DNA from: Topomyia yanbarensis
Lineage: Eukaryota; Arthropoda; Insecta; Diptera; Culicidae
DNA: 64,000 nucleotides
Reading direction: 5' to 3'
NCBI RefSeq assembly: GCF_030247195.1
Contig: NC_080671.1
Coordinates: 100,985,845-101,049,844 of the forward strand
Part shown: one piece after another, positions 30,367 to 41,800 of the stretch
How positions within the stretch are numbered: the stretch's first letter is position 1
Layout: each line of letters opens with the position of its first letter
Notes under the pieces: model-generated
What the model was told of the DNA's origin: nothing
Databases searched by the model: none
Seen by the model: the letters and a program-made list of their open reading frames with translations, nothing else
Translations under genes and position numbers: made by a program

Positions 30367-31577
30367 TCCTCTCCCCCGTAACACTGGTCACCGGTCCCAG
30401 TTTTGCCATCTGGCTCAACCTCCAACACGGCCAACTTTGACACCGGTCTACGCAGTAACCCCCTCGCAGTCTGAACCACAGCTTGCCGAACGCGTCCATC
30501 TTCGGCAGTCACAACTTCCTTCACTCTTCCACGTAGCCAGCCATTTCGGCGAGTGTCGTCAACTACGAGGACCAGATCTCCAACAGCTACGGGAGTCACT
30601 TCTCCGAACCACTTCATCCGCTTAGTGAGCATCGGGAGGTATTCCTGAACCCAACGCTTCCAAAATATGTCCAGTTGATACTGTATAAGGTTCCAGGAAC
30701 TCATCACCGCATAGGCAGGGTCACTAATGTTAACAGCCGGCTGACGCACTCCCTTAGAGCTTCCTAATAGGAAGTGGTTTGGTGTTAGAGCCTCACCTTC
30801 GGCAGCGTCTAAAGGTAAGTAGGTAAGTGTTCGACTGTTGACGATACCCTCGGCTTCGACGACTAACGTTTCCAGTCCTTCATCGTCCAGCTTTCGATCG
30901 TTCTTGTAAGCAGCTTCCATTGCCGACTTAACTGACCGCACCATCCTTTCCCACGCGCCACCCGTGTGAGGTGCTCCTGGCGGGATGAAATTCCACTTTG
31001 TATCTTCATTTGTGAACGTCGCTGCCAATTCGTTTTCGATTTCTTCCTGCAGCAAACGTTTGGCACCTTGGAAGTTGGTACCATTGTCGGTATAGATTTC
31101 CGCTGGCGCTCCTCGCCGACAAACGAAACGGCGAATACACTTGACGCACGACGGTGTAGACAGGCTATTGGCAACCTCAACATGGACGGCACGTGTGGTG
31201 AGACACGTGAATAGGCAGATCCAACGTTTGGCAGCGCTCCTTCCCACTTTCACCAAGAACGGCCCAAAGAAGTCTATGCCGGTGTAGGTAAACGGCCGAC
31301 AGAACGATGACAATCGAGCCACAGGCAGCGGTGCCATTCGAGGAACCTTCGGGTTCGCTTTCGCGACTTTACACCACTGGAATGCAGCCGCAACTTGCTT
31401 CACCACCGTCCTTAACCGTGAAATGTTGTAGTACTGCCGAACTTCATTCACTACCGTCTCCGAGTTCCCATGCCGGCAGGCTCGATGAAAGTCGTGGACC
31501 ACAAGCTTCGTTACATGGTGTTTTCTTGGGAGAATCGCCGGGAATTCGTCCATCAACACGCAGCACTCCGTGTTCAT
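30303..31577 (-). pseudogene. BEL/Pao 1 integrase and C-terminal DUF5641-like region
   Basis: The integrase core shows the D,D,35E triad: first Asp in YTGIDFFGPF, second in YTDNGTNF, Glu in GGAWERMV. This core joins cDNA ends to host DNA. After it comes the BEL/Pao-specific C-terminal block with FWKRWVQEYLPML and VGDLVLVVDD. The frame extends into the LTR (30303-30366), as in many BEL/Pao elements. The N-terminal end is cut by the 328-bp duplication, so only this 3' part of the pol frame is open. The core looks catalytically complete. It is followed by the purine tract at 30367-30377 and the 3' LTR. Confidence 0.92.
30367..30377 (-). other. Polypurine tract of BEL/Pao element 1
   Basis: On the minus strand GGGGGAGAGGA lies immediately before the 3' LTR, where plus-strand DNA synthesis is primed. 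It overlaps the integrase-ORF tail. Confidence 0.8.
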
Positions 31578-32124
31578 CCATTGTCGGCGTTGATTGATAC
31601 AAACGGCTTGTCTTAGGCAACTCCGTTTGTCCTCTCGTAAGCGAGGCCATTTCTGCGGGAAACTCCTGCCACTGTACCATCCGTATTATCGTGCTCTTCG
31701 CTTTTCTCAGCTCGTCTTGACTCAGGTGCAGTAGTTCCGGTTTCTCATTTCTTCGCCTCCGTTGACAGTTGTCTATTAAACGGTGTACATATGCTACATG
31801 CCGGCAGGCTCGATGAAAGTCGTGGACCACAAGCTTCGTTACATGGTGTTTTCTTGGGAGAATCGCCGGGAATTCGTCCATCAACACGCAGCACTCCGTG
31901 TTCATCCATTGTCGGCGTTGATTGATACAAACGGCTTGTCTTAGGCAACTCCGTTTGTCCTCTCGTAAGCGAGGCCATTTCTGCGGGAAACTCCTGCCAC
32001 TGTACCATCCGTATTATCGTGCTCTTCGCTTTTCTCAGCTCGTCTTGACTCAGGTGCAGTAGTTCCGGCTTCTCATTTCTTCGCCTCCGTTGACAGTTGT
32101 CTATGAAACGGTGTACATATGCTA
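31469..32124. repeat. 328-bp tandem duplication inside BEL/Pao pol
   Basis: Bases 31469-31796 and 31797-32124 are direct copies; I see only about two differences (near 31743/32069 and 31777/32105). The junction reads GTACATATGCTA then CATGCCGGCAGG; only about one base of microhomology is present. Since 328 is not a multiple of three, the duplication breaks the pol reading frame. It is thus a post-insertion or replication-time lesion rather than a family feature. Confidence 0.93.
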
Positions 32125-33460
32125 CTGCTCCAAGAAGTCGTCTCCACCTTGAGAACCGGGCGAAATCCACCACACACTCCGGAAAGGTCGCTCCTTGGAT
32201 CACCAAGCAGGGCCGTAAGTCTTCTTCAGGAGCCGTTGATGTTTTCACTTGCTCCGGCCAATTGTCTTCGGACAGCCGCAAAAACTCAGGTCCCTTAAAC
32301 CATTCGTCGCATTCTTTCGGGCATGAGTTCTTTCCCCACTTCGTGGCTGCGTCCGCTGGATTCGATTTGCTGGAAACCCACCGCCATTCAGCTACATCCG
32401 TTGTAGAAAGAAGCTCTCCTACTCGGCAGGCAACGTACTGCTTGTACCGACGATAATCGGCTCGTAACCAGGCCAGCACTGTTGCGGAATCACTCCACAG
32501 AAACCGCTGTTTGACTTCAACACTGTGGTGCTCCTGCACGAACGACATCAAGCGGCTGCCCAACACCGCTGCTTGAAGCTCCAAACGGGGAATCGAGAGG
32601 GGTTTCCGTGGAGTGACCTTTGTTCTTGCCGCAACTAACGAGCATTCGGCTTTGCCTTTTATGTCAATCACTCTGAAGTACGCTACAGCAGAAAAGGCAA
32701 CTTCGCTCGCATCGACGAATACGTGCAGTTGCAATCGTTTGTACGTCTGTTCGGTCGCTTCCTTGAAGTAGCACCGCGGAATACGCAGATCTCTTATCTT
32801 CGGGAACAGAGCGGTCCACCTAGCCCAACGTTCGAATATTTCTTCCGGCACCCTTTCATCCCACTGCAGTCCGGCTCGCCACACGTCCTGAAGTAGGATC
32901 TTGCCGTGCACGAGGTACACACTAAGAAGCCCCAGTGGATCAAATATTCCCATCGAGCACTTCAATATCTGTCGTTTAGTTGGCCGCTCGTCTTCATTTA
33001 ATACACGCTGAATTTCCTCCTTCAAATTCATCGAGAACCGCAGCTCATCGTCGGTCGTCTGCCACAGCATGCCGAGCACTCGATCGCCGTCCGTTGTACT
33101 CAAGCAGAGATTCTTGCTGGCGTTGGTAGCTTCCTTGTTCAGTCCACGTAGAATTTCGGCACTGTTCGACAACCAATTTCTAAGGTGGAATCCTCCTTTC
33201 TGATGGATTGCTCCGACTGCGCGGGAAACTCTTTCGGCCTCATCCACACTCTCGAAGCTATCCAGGTAGTCGTCCACGTAGTGGTTTCTCTGGATTCCCG
33301 GGGATAGCGAGCGACGAATTCTTCGGCGTTTTTGTTCTTCGCATACTGGGCTGATGCTGGCGAACACGTGGATCCAAAGGTCGCCACGTCCATAATGTTC
33401 GTTTCGGCTTTGATGGATCGCTCCGGAACAAGAAGCGCTGAGAATGACGATCCGGTTCAC
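31745..33460 (-). pseudogene. BEL/Pao 1 reverse transcriptase C-terminal half and RNase H
   Basis: The frame contains NHYVDDYLDSF, the YVDD catalytic motif of RT, followed by the connection region and the Pao-type RNase H block (KPLSIPRLELQAAVLGSRL, LWSDSATVLAWL and NPADAATKWG). The first part of this frame (before about 33310) is not meaningful, so the real coding enters here by a frameshift from the frames upstream. The end is read into the duplicated segment. The function would be reverse transcription of the genomic RNA; it cannot be made as one protein from this copy. Confidence 0.9.
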
Positions 33461-34118
33461 AGATTAACAACTGGTGGAACATTTCACGGATGTCTGCCGA
33501 AACTCCCACCTTGTACTGACGAAAACGCAGCAGAACTCCGGGAAGCGAAGATAACTGATCCGGGCCTTTTAGTAGCATGGTGTTTAGTGATATTCCATCT
33601 ACTTTCGCTGCCGCGTCCCATATAAGGCGGACTTTGCCCGGTTTCCGGGGGTTCGTAACTACTCCTAACGGCAAATACCACACTCGTTTAGGATCGGCTA
33701 GTGCGAGCTCCTTCTGAGTTGCACGGTGCGCATAGCCTTTCAGCTGATACTCCGCTATTTGCTTCTTCAGATTGGCTGCCAGCTCGGGATCTCGCTCCAG
33801 ACATTCGAAACGCTTCACCGCCACGTTGTAGCTGTCCGGGAATTCTATTTCGTCGTACCTCCACAGTAGGCCAGTTTGGAATTGTTCTCCTACTCGGGTA
33901 GTCGTCTGCTCCATAATCTTCCTAGCTCGCGTGTCTTCTACAGATTCCAGCACGACTGGCGGTTGAACTCCGGAATCCTCTATAGAAAAATAGTCTTTCA
34001 CTGCATTGTGCAGCTCCTGGTCGCCGGTACCGGCACATTCACAAGCGTGATAATTCAACGAATGCGTATCCCTACCTTCACCACCACCAAATATGCACCA
34101 TCCTAACCGTGTTTTCAC
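33258..34118 (-). pseudogene. BEL/Pao 1 protease-RT linker and RT N-terminal half
   Basis: The open segment holds LGWCIFGGGEG, the linker block IEDSGV...ARKIMEQTT, then GKVRLIWDAAAKVDGISLN and SADIREMFHQLLI, RT motifs including the first catalytic Asp (motif A). After SDPSKP (about 33400) it slips out of frame; a short neighbouring frame at 33139-33393 reads MDVATFGSTCSPASAQYAKN, the next RT block. Both frameshifts lie between motifs A and C. Confidence 0.9.
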
Positions 34119-34409
34119 GGCAATAGGCTCGGTTCTCTTTTCTTCCCTTGCCTGCAGCGGTACCGTGAGGTTCGCATTGTTAACGCCGATCAGCAGACGG
34201 GGAATCGCTTTCGCGTAGCTAGCGATCGGCAGACCTTGCAGATGGCGGTAGTGTCGAGCCAGCTTGTCGTAATCTAGATTCTGTTACGGTAAAGTAAGCT
34301 CACTTACAGTGCGAACGTCGTTGATCGTGAACTGCTTGTTACTATTGGCTCCCCTGATGAAAACTCTTACTTGCTTCGATTCCGATTCAACTCTGGTGAC
34401 GTTTCCGGT

Positions 34410-34670
34410 TCACTTCATACACAACGGTGTCTTCCGACCGTCGATACCCAATTGCTCCACCAGGCTGTTCTCGATGAGCGACAAGTCCGAACCATCATCC
34501 AGAAATGCGAAAGTTTCAATGGTCGCTCGTGGCCCACGGAGAACGACAGGAATTATGCGGAAAAGAAAAGTCTGCTTGCCTTGCCGATGTGTATGGTTCT
34601 GAACAATCGACAATTCTTGGTTTACATTGGATCGAATGTAGCAGTGCATGATGACGGTAGGTACATCCAT
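34410..34670 (-). pseudogene. BEL/Pao 1 aspartic protease
   Basis: AFLDDGSDLSLIE is the active-site D-x-G-S region of the retroviral-type protease in BEL/Pao polyproteins (DUF1758 type). This segment is one frame away from the gag segment with which it overlaps (34516-34670), so a frameshift occurred near 34600-34670. The stretch 34119-34409 has stops in all three frames of this strand and should carry the rest of the protease domain. Confidence 0.85.
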
Positions 34671-36333
34671 CGATCACGCACAGCGTCGCGTTTCTGCAGC
34701 TTCTCTTCCCATGTGCGTTGAGACAACTCCGGCAAAGACCTTTATCTCGTACGAAGTTCCATCGGTTGTCCACAGTATACGCCTTAAATGCGGTGCATTC
34801 TGCTAGACGGTGACCTGATTTCTTGCAGCATATACACGTTCGATCCTTTTCGCTCACTACCTCACGAACGGATTCTGCTTCGTTGCTATGCGTGTTCACC
34901 ACTCCTTTGTGTCTCGGCTTCTGCTGACTACTGTTACTTTTGCCGGTGTAGTTTGACACACTGCAAACGGCTGTGACGACTTTGAGCATAAAATCTCCAA
35001 ACGCCTTGAGGTTTACTACCGGGTGCTGTTGTATGTAGTCCGCCCACTGCATCTTGGTGTGTACAGGCAGCTTCTCCACCAGCTCCATCAGCAACGTAGG
35101 ATTCGAGAGATGTTCCTGCTGTCCCGCTGCTTCCAGGTGGTCGCAGAGGCTGCGCACAGCCATGCCGAAGTCGATTATAGTTTCCAATTTCTCCGCCTTC
35201 GGTGCCTGGACACTGCGCACTTTTTGTAACAATGCACCGATTAATAACCCGGGTCGCCCGTATAACAACCGAAGAGTATCGATCACTTGAGGCACTGATT
35301 CCGGAAGCAGCAACCTGCTTTTGACAGATTCGTACGCGTGCCCTTTCAGGCAACGTTGAAGACGCGAAAGATTCTCGGCATTATTGTAACCGCACGCCAG
35401 CGAACTATTCATAAAGCTACTGATGAAGATTGGCCAATCAACAGGGTTGCCAGAGAACGTAGGTAGATCTCGGGACATCACTTGACGCGCGGCTAACTGC
35501 GAGGGGAAGGGGGTGTATTGTTCAACGACAGGCAGTCCCGGCGGAGGGGGAACTATGCCTGTAGATAGTGCCGGATTTACGTGTGGCATAGGGCCAACAT
35601 TTGACAGTTCCATATTGGGAAAAACTGTCCCATTTGCCAGTGGCGTATGGCCTACGATTGGCGGTCCTGCAGTTGCGGATACTAATCCGGAATATATACT
35701 TGGATTTGCCTGTGGCGCAAGGCCAACATTCGATCCCGTCGAGGGAAAAATTGTATTCATGTTGTTCGATGGAACCGTGGCCGAGGCTGCCAACGTTCCG
35801 AACTGTTTCATTATGTGTTGGAGGGAGCATCCATGGTTGGATGGTAACGGTACACTAGTAGGTGGATAATTCAGTGGCTTACCTTGATGTGCTACGGGGG
35901 GAACGGGGGGCTGGACTTTACCTCTCGGACCTGCTACCTGCTGTCTCTGAGTGATCGCGCCGGTATACTGCTGCTGATCACAAACGGTGAGACCCGGTTG
36001 TTGAGAGTCGAACAAATTGCCCAGGGTTGATACTACGGGGGGCACGAAGAATTCACCCTGTTGACTCCGATGTGCCTTTGGGATCGCGCCGGTATACTGC
36101 TGCTGACCCCGAACGATGAGACCCGATTGGTGAGAGTCGAACGAATTTCCACACGTTGGTGCTGCGGGGGGAACGGGGGGCTGGACTGCGGGGAGCACGG
36201 AGAATTCCAATTGTGGGTTCTTAGGTGTTTTCGGCATCGCGCCGGTATAGTGCTGCTGATCTCGAATAACCAGACCTGGTCCCGATGGGTTAACCACCTG
36301 TCCCAACGTTGGTTCTCGATTGCATAATTGCAT
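34516..36333 (-). pseudogene. BEL/Pao 1 gag (capsid region and CCHC knuckles)
   Basis: The long first part is a Pro/Gln-rich region with imperfect repeats of a (V/I)RDQQHYTGA(I/M)PK-like unit (three copies at about 36020-36290). Then the capsid-like region LPTFSGNPVDWPIFISSF, a conserved LQRCLKGHAYESVKSRLL block (DUF1759 type) and CICCKKSGHRLAEC, a CCHC knuckle followed by a Cys-rich cluster (CRSCLNAHGKRSC). These bind genomic RNA and form the particle. The upstream N-terminal part lies beyond the hAT insertion; the 8-bp TSD of that insertion explains the apparent start at 36333. Confidence 0.9.
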
Positions 36334-36334
36334 G

Positions 36335-37110
36335 CAGGGTTACCACATATACAGATTATTCTGTATTTTACAGATATTTCAAGATAATTTACGACCAAGA
36401 TTCTGTATATACAGATTACAGATTTTTCGCTAAAATGCAGATTTTACAGATTTTCGGTGCAGTTTAGTAGAGAACCCAGTATATCAGAATTCAGACCTTA
36501 AGTAACCGCTAAAGGCCAGTTTAAAGTTCGGAAAACGTGTCATGGTATTTGGGTCCCTGTGTATTTTAAATGGATCTCGGGATTTCAAACCCCGTGACGG
36601 GAAAAGAGTCTACATAGTTTTCATGAAGGTTGACATCACAGGATTTTAAAACTCTCAACACAGAAATCCGGCCGGGAACAATTCAACACAAATTGTTTCC
36701 GACGGGGAAAATTCTATTTTTATTAGGTTTAAAATTCAGTGCTATTTTGATACTGTTGGTGTTTTTTAGAAGCAGCAGAACTTTTGTTTTGACAGTTTGG
36801 AGAGATCTCGACGGACAATTTACCCTGATCAAATCCCGTGACACATTTCCCAAACTGTAAACTAGCCTTAAAGCATTGAACAAAAACGTCAAATTTAGAT
36901 ATCATTTGTTCTTCGGATAAAGAATAAAATCAATCTGATTGTTATATTTGTGATCCGTTATCACAATTAATTTTTTATTGTCAAAATATTGTTTTTTGGG
37001 AAGATTCTAGATAATTTTTGAATACACATTTTCGATTCAGAATTTTTTCCCGCGATACAGATTTCCAGATTTTTTCTCGAAAAAATACAGATTTCAATGT
37101 GGCAACCCTG
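36335..37110. mobile_element. hAT-like non-autonomous element inside BEL/Pao gag
   Basis: Ends CAGGGTTACCACATATACAG and (complement of the right end) CAGGGTTGCCACATTGAAAT; flanked by ATTGCATG at 36327-36334 and 37111-37118, a perfect 8-bp TSD. It is 776 bp with no transposase frame. The interior near both ends is rich in CTGTA/TACAGA words. It interrupts the gag frame and therefore postdates the BEL insertion, unless the BEL copy was mobilised with it. Confidence 0.9.
36512..36870. mobile_element. Probable MITE nested in the hAT element
   Basis: AAAGGCCAGTTTAAAGTTCG at about 36511 pairs with the reverse complement of the segment ending at 36870 (AAGGCTAGTTTACAGTTTGG), extending through ACGTGTCAYGG. 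About 33 bp of imperfect terminal inverted repeat enclose about 359 bp. The exact ends and TSD are uncertain. Confidence 0.55.
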
Positions 37111-37118
37111 ATTGCATG

Positions 37119-37582
37119 GCCGGGGAAGCTGCTGCCCCGCCTGTCGGTTGATCCATCTGCTGACCATGCGCGCTTGCACCCTGTTCCATGCACTGCTGTT
37201 GCCACTGCTTTACTCTATCCTGGCTCGTCCTGTGACTGATCCGGCTCCTATTACTAGCCGTTTCTTCGAACTCCTCCTCCAGCTGGTGTTTCTCTGCTAG
37301 ATGACGTTGCTCTAATTCCTGCTGCTCTTTCAGTCGCTGCATTTTCATCCGTGCCGCCTTTGCGCTGGAAGTGGGAGTGCACACACTCACCGGCAAACAA
37401 TGCCTACATGTCCACGGCCGGTCTGCAACAGACGGTGTGACTTGAGCACATGACATGTGCCACCAACCATCGCATCGGTCGCATTGAACGCAATCATCGA
37501 CCGATTCCGGACGGGCGCAGCAAACACAATCCGATGATTTTCCCTGCTCGGGCGTTTTGAGGTTGGGATCCGTATCTGGCAT
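37119..37582 (-). pseudogene. BEL/Pao 1 gag N-terminus with a PHD finger and coiled coil
   Basis: I place the start at 37582 (MPDTDPNLKTPEQG) because the frame upstream of it runs into the 5' LTR. The segment CVCCARPESVDDCVQCDRC followed by WWHMSC and WTCRHC has C4HC3 spacing, a PHD-type zinc finger, with the conserved Trp before the last Cys pair. It is followed by a Gln/Glu/Lys-rich coiled coil (KMQRLKEQQELEQRHLAEKH) and a Gln-rich tail. PHD fingers usually read histone H3 tails; in an LTR element this could aid chromatin targeting, which is inference. The frame is cut by the hAT element at 37110. Confidence 0.85.
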
Positions 37583-37643
37583 GGCGAAATTCAGCTGGGC
37601 ACAATTCGATACCTTTCCCGGTGACGAAATTTCTTTAAGATTT

Positions 37644-38230
37644 TGTTCAGAGAACAAAAGGTGAAATCCGAAATCTTGTTAGCTGTCGCAAATTGATGCG
37701 GAAACAGCTTAAAGCGGTAATTTTATTCAGTGTTAGATAACGCATGTAAACAATATAAGTAACTCACAAATTTCGGTGTGCGAATCAATTATAATCCGGG
37801 GAAGACTATTCCTCCACTCTAAACTATCTGTGATCAAATTCTAGGTTAAGCATGAGCTCCAATGCGTACAGCTTTAGTTCTACTCACTGTGATAATGATC
37901 TGTGATTTTAGTTTTAAGTCCTAGCTGTAAGTTAGTTTAAGTCAATTTAACACTGAAAAGAGCAAACAACTTTACTATTAAATTTTACAAACTTTAGATT
38001 AAAGCAAAATGAACTCCTGCCTCCTAACTTACGTCTGATCGCGTTCGATGTTGCAAAGAAAAAAAGATTGTGCAAACGGAAATAACTGCTGATGACAAGC
38101 CATGTCATCTTCCCGCGTCAATTGACAGTTTATACCGGTTGACGCGCCGCTTGCATTAGGCCGCGTTCACAGTGGTTGCGTTCGCATAGTAAGGCCGTGT
38201 TCACCCTGCGAAGCAGTGCTGGCGGTAACA
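37644..38230 (-). repeat. BEL/Pao element 1, 5' LTR (587 bp)
   Basis: Same sequence as 29788-30366 apart from about five substitutions and an 8-bp extra segment near 38012-38020. It begins TGTTCAG and ends GGTAACA, followed by the CGCGA TSD copy at 38231-38235. As the upstream LTR of the minus-strand element it would hold the promoter; no TATA motif was singled out. Confidence 0.95.
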
Positions 38231-38600
38231 CGCGATTTTCGTGATTTCTCATTACGTTACCGTGCTATTTTATTCATGAGTTTACTATCAGATTTTTTGT
38301 CAGACTGGTGGGATATCCTTTCATGATCTCAGGATCTTAGTCACGATTTTAGACATTTTAATCACGAGTAATGTGATTTATGTTTATGATTTCAGGAACT
38401 TTGTCATGATTTTCGTGATTTCTATTTATGTTGTCGTGATATTATAGTCTCGGGCAGAGATTTATGTTTTTTATGTTCTTGATTTCAGGATCTTAGTTAC
38501 GATTTTTGACATTTTTGTCACAAATAGTGTGGTTTATGTTCATGATTTCAAGATCTTTTTTTTCCATACGTTTGACACGGCATTTGCAAAAGCTTTTTAC
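38231..38600. repeat. Degenerate tandem repeat next to BEL/Pao 1
   Basis: Two diverged units of about 160 bp are visible: GATCTCAGGATCTTAGTCAC near 38325 and GATTTCAGGATCTTAGTTAC near 38483, each followed by GATTTTNGACATTTTNNTCAC and a GTGATTTATGTT-like end. Similar words occur left of the BEL element (29500-29560), so the element landed inside this repeat region. Confidence 0.55.
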
Positions 38601-38861
38601 GCCAGTTTCTTTTTTTACATAGCACGTTACAAAAATCCTTAAGACTAATTTTAACTATACTAGTAATTTGTCTAAAACTAACACTGAAATCACTTTATTG
38701 TTTGCTTTTTTCCTTACATTGTTGTATTTCATAATGATCTAGTATTTTCGGGTGTATTTATTTACTTTTTTTCTGTTATTGTCTAAATTTAAAAACTATT
38801 CTAGGACACTTTAATTGGTGAATGATTAGCCTTAGATGAGAGTATGAGGAGATGAATTTAA

Positions 38862-41800
38862 TTAAATTTTGACAGACGCTGTTTTTAGAAAATGATAGAT
38901 AAGTTCCATGTATAGAGGATCGCGATACGCCAGGATGTCTCTAACAGGAACATGGATTGGTCTTCCTCGGACTTGTAAAGAATCTACTAATTGTGATCTG
39001 GCTTCACGATATTCAGTGCAGGACCAAACAACATGCTCAATGTCATGGTAACCCTCTCCACAAGCACAATGATTACCCTCAGCGAGCCCAATACGACGGA
39101 GATGCGCATCTAAAGTATAATGATTGGACATGAGCCTAGACATCACACGGATGAAGTCCCGACTTACATCCAATCCTTTGAACCATGCCTTCGTTGATAC
39201 TTTAGGGATAATTGAGTGTAGCCATCGTTCCATATCTCCATTGTCCCAAGATGTTTGCCAACTAGCAAGTGTCCTCTGTCGAGAAGCGCTATAAAATTCA
39301 TTGTAAGCGATGGGTCTTTCATATATTTCACCATCTAGTGCACCAATCTTGGCTAAATTATCAGCTTTCTCATTGCCCGCAATAGAGCAATGGGCGGGGA
39401 GCCACACTAGGGTAAATTTATAACATTTTCTTGTTAGGTTACTCAGAGATTCTCGTATCTTCCCCAAAAAGAATGGATCGTGATTATCAATCCTCTTTGA
39501 GCGTAGAGCTGCAATTGTACTGAGACTATCAGTGAGGATAAAGTAATGGTTCGGGGGTAAAGTATTAATTATTTGCAAACTACAGTGAACTGCTGCTAGT
39601 TCCGCTATATAAACAGAGGCGGGTTTTGCAAGTTTGAGAGAAATTGAAAAATTATTGTTGAAAATACCAGCCTCACTGATTCGTGACCCATCAGTGTAAA
39701 ACATTTTAAGGCAGTTTATGTGTTGATATTTACTTGTGAATATTTTAGGGATCTCCCGCGAGCGTAGATGATCCGGAATTCCACGAATCTCTGCTTGCAT
39801 GGACGTGTCGAAGAATAAAGTGGATTCAGGAGTATCTAGTATATTGACGTATGTGGGAACATACCTAGCAGGCGTTATTTCTTGCGACATGTGATTGAAA
39901 TACACTGTCATGAATCTGGTTTGGAGTTGAAGCTCAACAAGTCTTTCAAAATTTTCAAATACCAGTGGATTCATAACCTCACATCGAATAAGTAAACGAG
40001 AGGAGAGATCCCAGAATCGATCTTTTAAAGGAAGAACTCCCGCTAGTACTTCAAGACTCATCGTATGGGTCGACTGCATGCAACCTAGGGCAATTCGTAA
40101 ACAACGATACTGTATCCGTTCCAATTTAAAAATGTGAGTGTTCGCAGCTGAACGGAAACAGATGCACCCATATTCCATTACTGAAAGTATTGTTGTTTGA
40201 TACAATCTTATCATGTCACTTGGATGAGAACCCCACCATGATCCAGTTATTGTTCGCAGAAAATTTATCCTTTGTTGGCATTTCGTTATTAGATACCTAA
40301 TGTGGCCTCCCCATGTGCCTTTAGAATCGAACCAAATTCCAAGGTATTTAAAAGTCAGGACTTGGGCTATCGTTCTACCAACCAACTGAAGCTGAAGCTG
40401 AGCTGGATCACGCTTCCTTGAGAAAACGACCAACTTTGTTTTCTCCGTAGAGAAATCGATGCCCAGCTTTAAAGCCCAAATTGATAAATTATCCAAGCTA
40501 TCTTGCAATGGTTGTTGTAAATTTATAGCTTTTGGTCCTGTGGCAGAAACCACCCCATCATCTGCAAGTTGTCTTAGAGTGCATGGGCTGACAATACAAT
40601 TATCAATGTCATTCACGTAAAAATTATAGAGAAGGGGGCTTAGACAAGAGCCTTGTGGGAGGCCCATGTAACTTATTCTGAGTGTCGCCAAATCGCCATA
40701 TGAAAAATGCATGTGCTTTTCTGACAATAAATTGTATAATTATTTAATATCGGTGAAAGACCACATTGATGTAGCTTCTCCGAGAGAACATCAATGAAGA
40801 CTGAGTCGAATGCTCCTTTTATGTCTAAGAACACAGACGCCATTTGTTCTTTTTGCGTAAGCGAGTTGGATTTCTGACGAAAGTAGCGCCAGGTAATCAT
40901 TCGTTCCCTTTCCTCTCCGAAAACCAAACTGGGTATCTGAGAGCAAGCCGTTCGCCTCAACCCGATTGTCGAGACGTCGTAGGATAATTTTTTCCAACAA
41001 TTCCCTGATGCAGGATAGCATTGCAATCGGTCGATACGAGTTATGATCGGAGGCTGGTTTTCCCGGTTTTCGAATGGCGATAACTCTCACTTGTCTCCAG
41101 TCACGCGGGACAATATTCTGCTCAAGAAACTTGTTGAATAAATTCAACAAGCGTCTTTTTGCTAGGTCAGGCAGATTCTTCACCAAGTTGAATTGAAGTT
41201 GAATTGCATGAGAGGAGTGCAATTGAAAATTCCGTCATTGTCAAAGGCGAATCTATGAAATCGTTACTTGTGGGAGCATCGCGAATGATTTTCTGCGCAG
41301 GAGTAGAATCTGGACAAATTTTCTTGGCAAAATTAAATATCCAACGATTCGAAAAATCTTCGCTTTCATTAGTCACGTTTCGATTCCTCAATCTTCTGGC
41401 TGTGTTCCAAAGAGTACTCATTGATGTTTCTCTTGACAAGCCATCAACGAAGCGTCTCCAATAACTAGACTTTTTGGCACGACGTATACTGTCAAATTTG
41501 TTTTGCAAAATGAAATAATTTTCAAAGTTCTCACCCTTTCTGTTTCATAATTTCTTTGTAGGCAACTTGTTTAGCTTCATATGCATCAGAGCACTCTTTG
41601 TCCCACCAAGGATTAGGGGACCGTCTATTTATTGTCATTCCAGGAATGCATTTCGTTTGGGCTTGTTCTGCTGCTTCAATAATTAAACCCGCTAGGAATT
41701 CATATTCTTCGGTAGGGGGTAGCTCTTCTGTCGAAGCAAGAGAAGTGGAAATTAATGTTTCGTATGTTTTCCAATCAATATTTCGTGTTAAGTCATAAGG

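Larger units (their letters stand above)
29788..38230 (-). mobile_element. BEL/Pao LTR retrotransposon 1, complete but inactivated
   Basis: 8443 bp on the minus strand, LTR to LTR, with a 5-bp TSD (CGCGA). Order from the 5' end: PHD-finger/coiled-coil gag N-terminus, gag with CCHC knuckles, aspartic protease, reverse transcriptase, Pao-type RNase H, integrase and DUF5641-like C-terminus. Damage: a hAT insertion in gag (36335-37110), a frameshift between gag and protease, at least two frameshifts in RT, and a 328-bp tandem duplication before the integrase. No envelope frame is present. The nearly identical LTRs mean the damage is recent, or the element was copied in trans while already defective. 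Confidence 0.95.
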
